Of a stretch of 64,000 nt of DNA, positions 17,844 through 27,240 are shown piece after piece (position 1 is the stretch's first letter; each line of letters opens with the position of its first letter). Where the stretch lies: assembly GCA_963783095.1 (NCBI GenBank), contig CAWAMR010000007.1, positions 280,414-344,413 of the forward strand. Direction: 5' to 3'. The DNA is from CAWAMR01 sp963783095. GTDB lineage: Bacteria; Planctomycetota; Planctomycetia; Gemmatales; Gemmataceae. The position numbers and the translations under genes were made by a program. Under the pieces are notes generated by a model, which saw nothing but the letters and a program-made list of their open reading frames with translations, ran no database searches and was not told the origin of the DNA.

Positions 17844-18101
17844 TCAAAGAGACTCGCACTCCCCTTCCGTCGCCATTGCTGCCGCCAACACTGCCTGAAG
17901 ATGCTGTTCAAACTCGGGAGGGAGCGGTTCCTCCGGCAATCGGTGCGTCAAGTGAATCGTCGCCTGATAAGTGTGGAGATAGACCATGCAAGGCGGGCAG
18001 GCGCAAATGTGGTGTTGTAAAACCAACCGTTGTTCGAGCGGCATGGCATTCTCGACATAGTCGATGAGAAGTTCAGTCACTTCACGACAGGTGAACCCCA
18101 T
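17844..18101 (-). CDS. Zinc-finger anti-sigma factor (ZAS type)
   Basis: 85-aa protein: MGFTCREVTELLIDYVENAM with HHICACPPC (HxxxCxxC) is the zinc-binding anti-sigma motif. No membrane helix, so this is a soluble form. It follows the ECF sigma gene by 66 bp on the same strand, the usual sigma/anti-sigma order, and would hold that sigma factor inactive until signalled. Confidence 0.85.
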   Translation of the reverse strand: MGFTCREVTELLIDYVENAMPLEQRLVLQHHICACPPCMVYLHTYQATIHLTHRLPEEPLPPEFEQHLQAVLAAAMATEGECESL

Positions 18102-18119
18102 AACTCACTTCCTTCTCAA

Positions 18120-18173
18120 GGGTGACGGGTGCAGGTTGGAGCTTCCATCCTGTGCACCCTCCACCCGTCACCC
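18120..18173 (-). promoter_or_regulatory. Long hairpin between sigma and anti-sigma genes
   Basis: GGGTGACGGGTG (18120-18131) pairs with CACCCGTCACCC (18162-18173), with inner pairing GGTGCAGG/CCTGTGCACC and TTGGAGC/GCTTCCA. It covers the sigma stop codon and ends 18 bp before the anti-sigma start. No T-tract follows. It could tune the ratio of the two proteins or be a mobile palindrome. Confidence 0.5.
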
Positions 18174-18740
18174 CGCGGCCTGGAAGTGCGGTGCCAATAG
18201 ATCTCGCATCATCATGCGTGCCCGATGGAGCCGGCTTTTTACAGCAGGAACACTCATTGCCAGCATGTCGGCGATGTCGGCATTGGACAGCATCTCGACA
18301 TCCGAAAGCACAAATACATCCCGATACATTTCAGGCAGTTGCCGGATCGCCTTTTCGATCAGCACATGTTGCTCGGCTTCGAGTGCTGCCTGATCCGGCC
18401 GGATCGTCCAGGGCCGGATCGTACCGGCGTGATGACCATCCTCGGAAAAATGTTCCAGAGGGTCGGCCACTCGACCCTCTTCCTGATGTTGCCGCTTGCG
18501 GCGATGAGCGAGTGCAGCATTCACGGCGACTCGGTACAACCAGGTGGGAAAGGCCGATTCTCCTCGAAAAGTATCCAGTTTCCGAACAACTTGAAGAAGG
18601 ACATCCTGGGTAACATCCTCGGCATCGGCGTCATTGCCTAACATTCTACGAGCCAGATGATAGATTCGAGGCGCGTACTCGCGGAAAACGCGCGTGGGCG
18701 TGAGCGGAGTTGATTCAATCGGCTCGGTCATCCCAACCAA
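18168..18740 (-). CDS. ECF RNA polymerase sigma factor (RpoE-like)
   Basis: 190 aa. Region 2: HLARRMLGNDADAEDVTQDV with FPTWLYRVAVNAALAHRRK. Region 4: LPEMYRDVFVLSDVEMLSN and IADMLAMSVPAVKSRLHRAR. Pairs with the ZAS anti-sigma just downstream. A second start (MTEPIES) lies three codons in. The intergenic stretch 18741-18848 separates it from the divergent HAD gene and must hold both promoters. Confidence 0.9.
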   Translation of the reverse strand: MVGMTEPIESTPLTPTRVFREYAPRIYHLARRMLGNDADAEDVTQDVLLQVVRKLDTFRGESAFPTWLYRVAVNAALAHRRKRQHQEEGRVADPLEHFSEDGHHAGTIRPWTIRPDQAALEAEQHVLIEKAIRQLPEMYRDVFVLSDVEMLSNADIADMLAMSVPAVKSRLHRARMMMRDLLAPHFQAAG

Positions 18741-18848
18741 TCCTCGACGTAGCTTGAGCAGTATTTGTTAAGATACCACTCTACGTTATAGGTTAGAAGG
18801 GGAACCACCGATTGGGATGGTAGCTGAATTCAACCGGAAGAACGACTC

Positions 18849-19496
18849 ATGCCTCCACTTGCTGTTCTTTTCGATCTCGATGGAACGCTTATCGATAGTT
18901 ACGCCGCCATTACGGCGAGTGTCAACCACGTCCGTTCGGTCCATCATCTGACACCTTTATCCATCGATGAGGTACGGCAACTTGTCGGGCACGGTCTCGA
19001 GCAACTGATGGCCGATGTTATTCCCGACGGCAATCCCGTAGCCGATGCTCAATCCTATCGAATCCATCATCCGACGGTCATGTTGAGTCTGACGCACTTG
19101 CTTCCGGGCGTAGCTGACTGCCTGGAAGCACTTCGCGCTCACGGAATCAAAATGGCGGTTTGCAGCAACAAGCCTTCTCAATTTTCGACCCAACTTCTGG
19201 CCGGATTGGGTATCGCCAAGTATTTCGATGCGACATTGGGTCCGGAGGATGCAGGAATTCCCAAACCCCATCCGGCAATGATTCTACTGGCATTGAAACG
19301 ACTTGGCGTTTCTAACGGCGATGCGCTCTATATAGGCGATATGGAGGTGGACGTAAAAACCGCAAAAGCCGCAAAGGTGGCAATTTGGGTAGTATTGACA
19401 GGATCAGATAAACTCGAAAAGATCGAACAATCCAATCCCGATCGTATCATGCGAGACATGAATGAGGTCTTGCATGCAATTTTTGCAGCACAATAA
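18849..19496 (+). CDS. HAD-family phosphatase, phosphoglycolate phosphatase-like
   Basis: 215 aa with all HAD motifs: FDLDGTLIDSYAAI (nucleophile Asp), AVCSNKPSQFS (motif II), KPHPAMILLALK (motif III Lys) and YIGDMEVDVKTAKAA (motif IV). The helical cap after motif I places it near Gph/PpaX, which hydrolyse 2-phosphoglycolate or pyrophosphate; the substrate cannot be read from sequence. Confidence 0.85.
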   Translation: MPPLAVLFDLDGTLIDSYAAITASVNHVRSVHHLTPLSIDEVRQLVGHGLEQLMADVIPDGNPVADAQSYRIHHPTVMLSLTHLLPGVADCLEALRAHGIKMAVCSNKPSQFSTQLLAGLGIAKYFDATLGPEDAGIPKPHPAMILLALKRLGVSNGDALYIGDMEVDVKTAKAAKVAIWVVLTGSDKLEKIEQSNPDRIMRDMNEVLHAIFAAQ

Positions 19497-19602
19497 ACGA
19501 AAAAAATTGCCCAATCATAAGAACTAGTCTTTCGATAAATCGGAATTTTGAGGTAGAATCCTTTCAATTGTTTTTTTCGCCGCCTTGGTATAGACTCCTC
19601 CC

Positions 19603-21880
19603 ATGCAGGTTCAACCCTACAGCCGTGTTGAAACTCTTTCCCCTCTCCCTCCGCCCGGGGCAAACGGGAACTATTCAACCACGAATGGCTACCTACCTCA
19701 AGTAAACGGGTATGGGGGGCACCCAGTTCCCGCAGCCTCATCAGGCACACCATCACCCGACCATGATGCACGTGATGGGGAAACTCATCCGCGAGCGTTG
19801 GAAGCTGCTGGGGGTCTGGCTGATCGCCACGGGTTTCGCCGCTGGTATGATCGTCATGAAATACGGCAAGCCGACCTGGCGAGCGGAAGGCACATTGCTG
19901 CACTCCCCCGAATACAACGTGACGGGTGGACGACGATACTACAACCCCCCGAGCATTCAAACGGTCTTGATGCATCTGAAATCGAAAGAAGTGTTGGGAA
20001 CTCTCAAAGAAGAATTCAATCTCCCCGATAGTATCGACGATTTGGAAGCCAAGACCAACATCAGTATCACCAAGCAATCCGAGTTAATCGGCGTCTCGTT
20101 CGACTGGCCCGTTCGCGATGATGTGGTGCGCATCACCAATCGTCTGTTGACACTTTCCATCGAACACTACAACAAGCTCCGCGAGAAACTGGTAACGGAA
20201 GCGACGACCGCGGCAACGAATGCTGCCGAGACCGAGGGCGAACAACTAAAAGCCCTGCAAAAGGAGATGAACGCTGCCCTTCGGACGCACCACGTCAACA
20301 ATCTCGATAATGAGATCGCAGCTGATCGAGCCGATGTGATCGCAGCCAAAAACACGTTGGCCAAGGAGAAGACCGAAAAACGGTCCCTCGAAAAAGCAGC
20401 TCGATACGGCAGAGGGCAATCTTGCGCTACTTCAAAAACTCGAAGCCAACAAACCAAAATCGAATGGAGTCTATACTTCCGATGAACTGAGCGCCTTAAC
20501 CGGAATCAGGTCCGCACAAGAACAGAAACTGACTCGCATGAAGAACAAGCTCAAGAACGAGGCGTTACTGGAGTCTAAGCGCAAGAGACTCAAGTCGACG
20601 CTCAAGCTTTGGGAGAAGGGGTTCGAAACGACGGAAAAACTCGACGAAATCAAGGCGGAGGTCAAGGGACTTGAGATTGATCTCGATCAGGACAAAGACC
20701 TTCAGAAAGAGCTTGCCGATCTGAAAATGACGGAGAAAAAAATCATTGAATCGGCATGCCCCGATCGACCTTGCCGATCCAGCAAGCGCAAAGGCGAGCG
20801 CAAGAATTGCGTGAGCAACTCTCCGCGTGTCCCGGCAAGATCAAGGACGCCGATGAGAACCTGAAAGAGAAAGAAGAAAACCTGAAAAAGAAGGAAGATG
20901 TCAAGATCCAATTGCAGGATCTGGCAGAACGAATCAAACAGAAAGAAAAAGATTTCTCGGATGCAACGCAGAACAAGAAACAGCACGACTATCTGCTCAC
21001 ACCCAACTCGGCAGATTTCGCATCCACACCGAAGCGACTGCGGAGGTAACACCGCGCCTCGACCAACGCCATCAAGCTGGCACTCGGAACTTTTGTGATC
21101 TCGATCGCTCTGTTTCTCTCCTATATCTTCCTGGTTGCGATGCCCCGTCACTCGACTTCCGGGGAAGTGACTGCGCAACGCCTCGGTTTGCCTTTGCTGG
21201 GACATCATCTGCCCAGTTCCAACGATCACACCAACCCGCCGGAAAATCTCCTGCCACCTGCTTTACGTCCGGCAATGTCGGTGCTGGCCAATCGCGATAC
21301 CCAGATGGAATCGCTGGCCGCGCAAATCACCCAAAACGTTCACGATCACGGTTCGATCGTCATGTTCACCCCGGTCACGGCCAGGATGAACATCGAATCG
21401 TTGGTAGGTGAACTGGCCCGTCACTTTGCGCAACTCGGCGATCGCGTTTTGGTCTTCGACGCCCGTCCCGGAAATCCAATGATCCCATCCTGGGCAGGAC
21501 CGAATGCGCCGACCGCCCAGAATCGGGTGATCCAGTTCCTGGAAGGAACCAACGACCGGGCCGGAGGATGCTTTACTCCCACCAAACTCGCATCGGTCGA
21601 CTATTCCGGTGCCGATTTGTCCGAACATCTCAACGGAGTCATCGCCACCTATCGCTATCGACGGATGGCTGAGGAAATGCGAGAACGGTACACTTTGGTT
21701 CTGATGATGGCCCCCGATCTGGAGTATCTCGGCGATGAGGAAGACTACCTCAGCACGATGGCGGAAGGAGTCGTGCTGATTCTGGACGAGCATACGAACC
21801 CGACTGAAGTAGAGGGATATATCCACAATTTGCGCGCCACGGACGCATCCGTCTACGGGGCAGTTTTGATGAACAAGTGA
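19603..21880 (+). CDS. Wzz/BY-kinase-like polysaccharide chain-length protein, frameshifted
   Basis: About 755 aa over four or more frames. Start MQVQPYSRVETLSPL; a G6 run at 19713 shifts into HHHPTMMHVMGKLIRERWKL. Helix 1 is LLGVWLIATGFAAGMIVMKY, followed by a Wzz-like domain, a very long coiled coil (20200-21000, shifts near 20395 and 20755), helix 2 (LGTFVISIALFLSYIFLVAM) and a C-terminal ATPase-like domain (VVFDARPGNPMIPSWAG-like strand; LVLMMAPDLEYLGDEEDYL). A clear Walker A is not visible, so kinase activity is doubtful. It would control polymer length and export of an exopolysaccharide with the GT and flippase nearby. Confidence 0.7.
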
Positions 21881-22413
21881 TAGGGTTCATCCAAACGTAT
21901 CTCAAACCTTCGATTGTCGCACAGTCAATTTATCTGGGTAATACTAGAGTTGAGCAGGGATTGCTCGTGAATAATGTGTCAGGCGGCCCCAATCCGATTC
22001 CCAAGGCAGAGGGGGAGCAAGAAGTTGCACTTCTATATCAAAACTTTGGGGTCCCTGCCTCGCAAAACATTGCCTATGCCGAAATCAAGGTTGCAGTGCA
22101 TCTGAACGAACTCATTGGTGTGAGTGGGACAGTTTCTCCGCCTGGAACGGTGGCGGTTCCTGCCTCCAGGCTGTTCGATACCTTTGATACTCCCCCAGGC
22201 CATTATCGAGGATACGATGCAGAGGCGAAACTATTAGAAGCAATCGCGAAGGAAATCGAGCCAAATGCACAAAAAGGCCAATGTTATCCTAACTGCAGCG
22301 GATCTGTTCGGCTCTACTCGCACTTTACAATCTGTCCAAGTTGCGATGGCGTAGTCGCTGCTTTTCGAGCAATGTTTCCCAATTTCGCCCTGTCCATATC
22401 TGACGGATCATGA
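21877..22413 (+). CDS. Toxin-deaminase domain protein (BURPS668_1122-like)
   Basis: 178 aa, GTG start overlapping the previous stop. The C-terminal half shows GYDAEAKLLEAIAKEI (DAE zinc/catalytic motif) and YSHFTICPSCDGVVAAF (CxxC zinc ligands), then FPNFALSISD: the plan of the nucleic-acid deaminase toxins of the BURPS668_1122 family. The N-terminal part resembles a pre-toxin linker, with no delivery domain, so this is an orphan toxin module. ATGA overlap with the downstream SUKH gene supports a toxin-immunity pair. The family call rests on motifs only. Confidence 0.65.
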   Translation: MIGFIQTYLKPSIVAQSIYLGNTRVEQGLLVNNVSGGPNPIPKAEGEQEVALLYQNFGVPASQNIAYAEIKVAVHLNELIGVSGTVSPPGTVAVPASRLFDTFDTPPGHYRGYDAEAKLLEAIAKEIEPNAQKGQCYPNCSGSVRLYSHFTICPSCDGVVAAFRAMFPNFALSISDGS

Positions 22414-22889
22414 CCATGTCCGACATCGGTATCGAAATCAAGCAACGCTTGCTCGCACTTCCATTGGGCAGGGATGCAAATTTGGAAGGTGCGACTGAAC
22501 GCGACATCCTGGAGTTGGAGAACTATGCCGGCGGGCAGTTCCCGGCCGTTTACAAGCAATTCCTGAAACAACTTGGGCGAAGCGCTGGAGAGTTGTTTCG
22601 GGGGTCGGACTATGCCGTCGGCCAACATTTTCAGCTTCACCTGAAGGAACCTGCAGAGGAACTGTTGAGGCGAATGAACGCGTCATTTACTCTACCACGG
22701 ACTGCGTTTGTATTTCTGATGTCGCAAGGGTATCAGTTTACTTTCTTCGATCTCGATGATGGGAATGATCCAATTGTTTATCACTACCTTGAAGGAGACT
22801 TGGCTCCCAGTGTTCTGGATACCAAACTATCCCGATACCTCCGGCGTTGCGTTGAAGCTTGCGAGCAACGGGAAGAAGTAAGAGGATGA
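22410..22889 (+). CDS. SMI1/KNR4 (SUKH) family immunity protein
   Basis: 159 aa. ATERDILELENYAGGQFPAV and YKQFLKQLGRSAGELF match the SUKH opening (E--L-LP--Y--FL---G), followed by FVFLMSQGYQFTFFDLDD and PIVYHYLEGD. SUKH proteins are typical immunity factors for polymorphic nuclease and deaminase toxins. The start overlaps the toxin stop by 4 bp, indicating translational coupling. Confidence 0.75.
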   Translation: MTMSDIGIEIKQRLLALPLGRDANLEGATERDILELENYAGGQFPAVYKQFLKQLGRSAGELFRGSDYAVGQHFQLHLKEPAEELLRRMNASFTLPRTAFVFLMSQGYQFTFFDLDDGNDPIVYHYLEGDLAPSVLDTKLSRYLRRCVEACEQREEVRG

Positions 22890-22934
22890 GGAAGAATCTG
22901 TTTGGCAGTGGGCTTTGCCCACATTAAGGGGTCA

Positions 22935-24280
22935 ATGCTACAGAACATTCTCGACAGCGGCGTTTACAATTCGACCCTCTGGTTTGTTCTCCTCGCAAGC
23001 CTCGCGCTCACGTTGCGATGGAGGCCGCGTGAACATTGTCTGGTTTACGCAAGTGTCCTTTTCTTTCTCATCATCGGCACGGCCGGGAACTTGTTTCTCT
23101 CGTTGTACCGGGCCTATACGCTGCCCGGCGACATCATCCAGGACATCGTTTCCGCACAGGAATTCCTCGAAGGCAGGCCGATCTATCCCAATGACATGAC
23201 GGCGCAGATCGACCAGGTGCTCGCCCGTGAAGGCCCGCGCGGCTCACTTCTCGATAAGTGGCCGGCCAAACGCCAGCGCGAGAAGGAAAAACTCGACGAG
23301 ATGCTGAAGGAAAAATGGGTCCAGGCGCATCCCCCATTCATGTCGCTCTACACCGCGCTCTTCGTGTGGAAACTCGGCATCCTGGGCACGCAGATCGCGT
23401 TCACATTCGTCGCGCTCGCAGCCCTGGTTTTGACTCTGCAAATGATCCGGCTCGAACTGTGCCCGAATGTGAGTTTCTGGAACGCCCTGCTGATCGGCAT
23501 TGCCATTCTCGGCTGGGATCCGGTGCAGGGAGTGCTTCTGGCGCGGCCAGACCGGGTTGGTGCTGATCTGTTTGCTAACCGCGACGTGGTTTTTGCTGCG
23601 GCGAGGCCGGCCAAGATCGGCGGGGATCGCAACAGGCATCGCGATCTCGTTGAAACTGGTTCCCGGTCTCATCCTTCTCGTGCTGGCACTACGGCATCGC
23701 CAGGCGTTCTTTTCCGCAATACTGACGATCTTGGTCATCGGCCTGGCCGTGCTCGGCCTGACGTCGTTGCAGGACTACATCGATTATTTCCATACGAGCC
23801 AGGGCGTCTTGAATGACTATGCTGCGCATCCAGGCAATGTTTCGCTGCTTGGCACTCTGGCACGCCTAAACATCACCCTGTCGTTAGCGCGGGCGATCTG
23901 GCTCTTGTGTGCAGTAGTGATCGCGCTTGCGTTCGCGTGGCACATCCGGTGCCGAACCGATAATGATTTGCATTTTGCGGCTGGCGCTGACTCTGATGCC
24001 GCTGCTGTCCCCGGTCGCATGGGAGCATTACCTCGTCTATCTCATGCTTCCGCTTTGTATACTTGCTGCGCGCGTTATCTCTGAAGGGAACCCGCGGAAA
24101 CAGTTAATGTTCGTGGGAATGCTGCTCTTCTTCAGCGTGCCGGACGCTACCTACTACTGGCTAACATTGGTCAGTTCGAGAGCGAATCTGGCGGGAGTAG
24201 GAAACGTCGTGCAGGATTTGCGCACCATCGGGTTGGGAATTCTCGCCCTCTGGCTCGTGCGCGAGGCTCGCAGAACGTAG
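22935..24280 (+). CDS. GT87/DUF2029 polyprenol-dependent mannosyltransferase-like membrane protein, frameshifted
   Basis: About 447 aa, ten or more hydrophobic helices. MLQNILDSGVYNSTLWFVLL start, AGNLFLSLYRAYTLPGDIIQD with the loop Asp region, HPPFMSLYTALFVWKLG, then after a shift near 23560 SLKLVPGLILLVLALRHRQA and HPGNVSLLGTLARL, and after another near 23950 SPVAWEHYLVYLMLPLC: HP, SLK and WEHY are typical of the DUF2029 family. ATG 22935 is chosen for its AAGGGG. It probably adds a sugar to a lipid-linked polymer in the same surface-polysaccharide pathway as the flippase. Confidence 0.75.
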
Positions 24281-24296
24281 AGCCAGCCGCAATCAA

Positions 24297-25778
24297 TCAG
24301 GTTACAGCAACCGCGGGAGGCGGTATTCGGAAGTAACCTCGCTGCCGACACATCCAGACCACGATTCCCCAACACACAACGACGATGCCTCCTTCCACCA
24401 GAAGTCGGGGAATGTAGGCAAGTCCTCTTTGCTGGACGGAAAGCAGCTGAATATGCTGTCCCATTTCCGACCCTGCAAACGCCGTCACCGCGATAAACAA
24501 TGTCCACAACAGATCGTCGCGCAACACGTACAACCTTTCGCGTGCCATAAATAGAGCGATAAACCCATAGCGAACAACATCGCCGGCGATGAATCCGAGG
24601 ATAAGCCCTCGAAGCCCATCCAGGTATTGCCCCAGCGGCATGAAAAGCACCAAGCTCGCAACCTTGGCAATGTTGCAGTACGCCGAATAGCGCACCAAAC
24701 CTTTGGAAAAAAACACAGATCCGGCGTTCGAGGCAAGCATTCGGAACCAGGATCCGACCGCCAGCAGAGGTAGAATCCAGGCCGCATCGTGATAGCGCTC
24801 GTCCAGCAAGCAATGAATTAATGTTGACCCCGTGGCCAGAACGCCCGCCGCCAGGAGAGCGGACAAACCGCCGGCAAGCAGATGAACCCGAGGAAAGAGT
24901 CGGGCGAGATCGGATTCCGATCGGAGGATTCGACTGTAGATGGGGAAAATGAGTTTTCCGCCGAGGGCGAGCATCAGTTCTGCTGGAATATCGGCAATTT
25001 GACGGGCGAAATGATAGACGCCGAGTTCCTTGATCGACCCCAATCCCACCACCAGGCGATCGGAATAGGTTGCCACGAACGTGAACATCGTTCCCAGATA
25101 GACCCACTTGGCCACGTGTCCCAGGTCTTTCATGGCGGCCCGATTCCAGCAGAGCCGATTCCGCACTCCGGGGACGAGCAGATGCGAGAGCAGCATTTTC
25201 ACAAAGAACGACAGCATCGTGCCTGCGACTAGAGCGAAAATGCGCCGGTCGATCATGGCCCAGGTAATCGTTACTGCCACTCCGACGGTCTGCGAGATTG
25301 CATCAATGAGTACTTCACGTCCTTGCGATATGTTTCGACTCAAGGTGAAGAGTTTCGTTGAAGTAAATCCATCGAAAACCGCAGTGAAACCGATCAGCGG
25401 CAAGAGCCACAATAAATCCGGCGCAGGTACCGGCCGCCAGTACGCAGCCGGCCAGGCCAACAGGCATGCCCCGAACCAAAGGACGAATCCGCGGACGATC
25501 TGCAATGTCCAGGCTGTGTTGAGAAAATCGGAATCATCTCCGCGCGGATGCTGAACAACGGAAATTCGGATGCCCATATCGGAGAACAGGGTCAGTCCGA
25601 TCATGATGACGGAAACCATTGACATCAGGCCAAAGGCTTCGGGAAAGAGGAGTCTTGCCAGAACGAACATCGAGATGAGCCGGATGATTTGACTGTAGCC
25701 GAACCCTAATCCCAACGAAATCCCCGAAATCAGGGCCGCACGTCGAAAGGGTTGGGTGCCGGTAGTTTGGTTGGACAT
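24297..25778 (-). CDS. Oligosaccharide flippase (Wzx/polysaccharide transport family)
   Basis: 493 aa, intact, about 12-14 membrane helices. The opening GFGYSQIIRLISMFVLARLL and LFPEAFGLMSMVSVIMIGL match the PST/Wzx family, with VVQHPRGDDSDFLNTAWTLQ in the second loop. It would flip lipid-linked oligosaccharide units outward for assembly. Convergent with the glycosyltransferase gene (16 bp apart). Confidence 0.85.
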   Translation of the reverse strand: MSNQTTGTQPFRRAALISGISLGLGFGYSQIIRLISMFVLARLLFPEAFGLMSMVSVIMIGLTLFSDMGIRISVVQHPRGDDSDFLNTAWTLQIVRGFVLWFGACLLAWPAAYWRPVPAPDLLWLLPLIGFTAVFDGFTSTKLFTLSRNISQGREVLIDAISQTVGVAVTITWAMIDRRIFALVAGTMLSFFVKMLLSHLLVPGVRNRLCWNRAAMKDLGHVAKWVYLGTMFTFVATYSDRLVVGLGSIKELGVYHFARQIADIPAELMLALGGKLIFPIYSRILRSESDLARLFPRVHLLAGGLSALLAAGVLATGSTLIHCLLDERYHDAAWILPLLAVGSWFRMLASNAGSVFFSKGLVRYSAYCNIAKVASLVLFMPLGQYLDGLRGLILGFIAGDVVRYGFIALFMARERLYVLRDDLLWTLFIAVTAFAGSEMGQHIQLLSVQQRGLAYIPRLLVEGGIVVVCWGIVVWMCRQRGYFRIPPPAVAVT

Positions 25779-25867
25779 GTACCCTGCTCATGGGACAACA
25801 ATCGAGTCTGGTTCAGCATTCTTGGAGAGCTATGTGGGGAAATTCGGCCTTGAAGCCGGTTAGGGCT

Positions 25868-25928
25868 AGCTGTACTCTTCACGCTCCGCGTGAAGAATTT
25901 CCTCACGCGGAGCGTGAGGAGTACGGCT
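25868..25928. repeat. Palindromic repeat, family A
   Basis: Arms AGCTGTACTCTTCACGCTCC and, inverted, AGCCGTACTCCTCACGCTCC, each running on through GCGTGA; about 28 bp per arm around a short AATTT-like loop. The same element recurs at 60347-60411 inside a coding gene. Here it lies between the flippase and aroF. Confidence 0.85.
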
Positions 25929-25940
25929 CGGCAATTGCCG

Positions 25941-26957
25941 TCAGCCCAACTTCCGACCTAACGGGCCGGCGAGACGACGTAAGGATTCTAGCAGCTTTTT
26001 GAAACCGGGGAAATCCAGAGATTGAGCACCGTCCGAAAGCGCCTTGTCCGGCTCCGGATGAATCTCGATCATCAAGCCATCTGCTCCACCCGCGAATGAT
26101 GCAAGGGCCATGGCCGGCACGTAGGCTCGCTTGCCGGTTCCGTGACTGGGATCGACAAAAATCGGCAAATGCGACAGCGCTTTGGCGGGCGGAATCACCG
26201 AGAGATCGAGCGTGTTGCGGCTATGATCGGAGAAAGTTCGCACACCCCGTTCGCAGAGAATCACCTCATAATTCCCACCGGCCATGACGTACTCAGCCGC
26301 CATCAACCAATCTTCGAGCGTCGCGCTCATGCCGCGCTTTAGCAATACCGGCTTGCGAGCTAAAGAAACACGCTTCAAGAGCGAAAAATTCTGCATGTTC
26401 CGAGTGCCGATCTGGATGATGTCAGCAGCTTCCTCCACGGCATCGGCGTTTTCGGCATCCATCAGTTCGGTGACAATGCCGATCCCCGTTTTGGCTCGAA
26501 CCCGGCTCAAAATCTTTAGCCCGTCCAGACCCATGCCCTGGAACGCATAGGGACTGGTCCGGGGTTTGAATGCTCCCGCACGCAGTAGACGAACACCATT
26601 TTCCATCAAGAACTCAGCGGTCTTTTGGACCATCGCCTCATTCTCGACCGAGCAAGGACCGGCGATAACGGTGAACGTCTGCGGAGTGATGGAAGTCATC
26701 GGGAGAACGATTTCCGTATCCGCAGGGTGCATTTCCCGGCTCGCGAGCTTATACGGTTTCGTAACTCGGATACACTCTTTCACTCCCGGCAGGACTTCGA
26801 ACAAGCCCGCATCGACCGCGCCGACATTGCCGGTGATTCCGATGGCGGTACGTGTCGCTCCCGGCAACGGATGGGCTGTCAAATTCTGAGCGCGAATCGC
26901 TTCGAGGACGGCAGCGATCTGTTCCGGCTCCGCGTGGGTCTGCATGACGATTAGCAT
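25941..26957 (-). CDS. aroF: 3-deoxy-7-phosphoheptulonate synthase, type Ib
   Basis: First step of the shikimate pathway: phosphoenolpyruvate plus erythrose-4-phosphate to DAHP. 338 aa with an N-terminal ferredoxin-like regulatory domain (MLIVMQTHAEPEQIAAVLEA) and a catalytic barrel: FTVIAGPCSVENEAMV, GAFKPRTSPYAFQG, RNMQNFSLLK, PIFVDPSHGTGKR. Start 26957 begins the recognised domain; an upstream in-frame extension reaches into the MITE and is rejected. Confidence 0.92.
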   Translation of the reverse strand: MLIVMQTHAEPEQIAAVLEAIRAQNLTAHPLPGATRTAIGITGNVGAVDAGLFEVLPGVKECIRVTKPYKLASREMHPADTEIVLPMTSITPQTFTVIAGPCSVENEAMVQKTAEFLMENGVRLLRAGAFKPRTSPYAFQGMGLDGLKILSRVRAKTGIGIVTELMDAENADAVEEAADIIQIGTRNMQNFSLLKRVSLARKPVLLKRGMSATLEDWLMAAEYVMAGGNYEVILCERGVRTFSDHSRNTLDLSVIPPAKALSHLPIFVDPSHGTGKRAYVPAMALASFAGGADGLMIEIHPEPDKALSDGAQSLDFPGFKKLLESLRRLAGPLGRKLG

Positions 26958-27048
26958 TGATGGTTCTCTTCTTGTGCTTCTTGCATGGTATCGAAAGCCG
27001 ACGAGTGCTATTATACCCAAGAGGATTCTGGAATCAGGGGCTGGAATC

Positions 27049-27188
27049 GAGGAAAAGGGTGTAACCAGATTCTCTGGGGGGGCATCGTCGTAGCGGCGGC
27101 ATCCTGCCGCCGTCTGCAACCTCTCGGCGGCAGGATGCCGCCACTACGACGATGCCCCCCCAGAGAATCTGGTTACACCCGAGGAAAA
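27049..27188. mobile_element. 124-bp palindromic MITE with 8-bp target duplication
   Basis: 27057-27112 and 27125-27180 are inverted copies (56 bp, one mismatch) starting GGGTGTAACCAGATTCTCTG, with a 12-bp loop. Both sides carry the direct repeat GAGGAAAA (27049-27056, 27181-27188). No coding capacity. The inner part (GTAGCGGCGGC...GCCGCC) matches the palindrome at 61998-62057. It lies in the aroF upstream region, so it may affect that promoter. Confidence 0.85.
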
Positions 27189-27240
27189 GATAAAGTCGGA
27201 AAGGTTGGATTCTCCTCAAGTTCCGATCTTTTCTCCTTCG

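Noticed and set aside
19712..19760. Separate short gene start at the second Wzz frame
   Set aside because: A G6 run explains the switch and joins the upstream Pro/Gly-rich N-terminus to the first membrane helix.
26957..27119. Upstream extension of the DAHP synthase start to 27119
   Set aside because: The extension is encoded by the MITE and is not part of the enzyme family; MLIVMQ at 26957 matches the known start.
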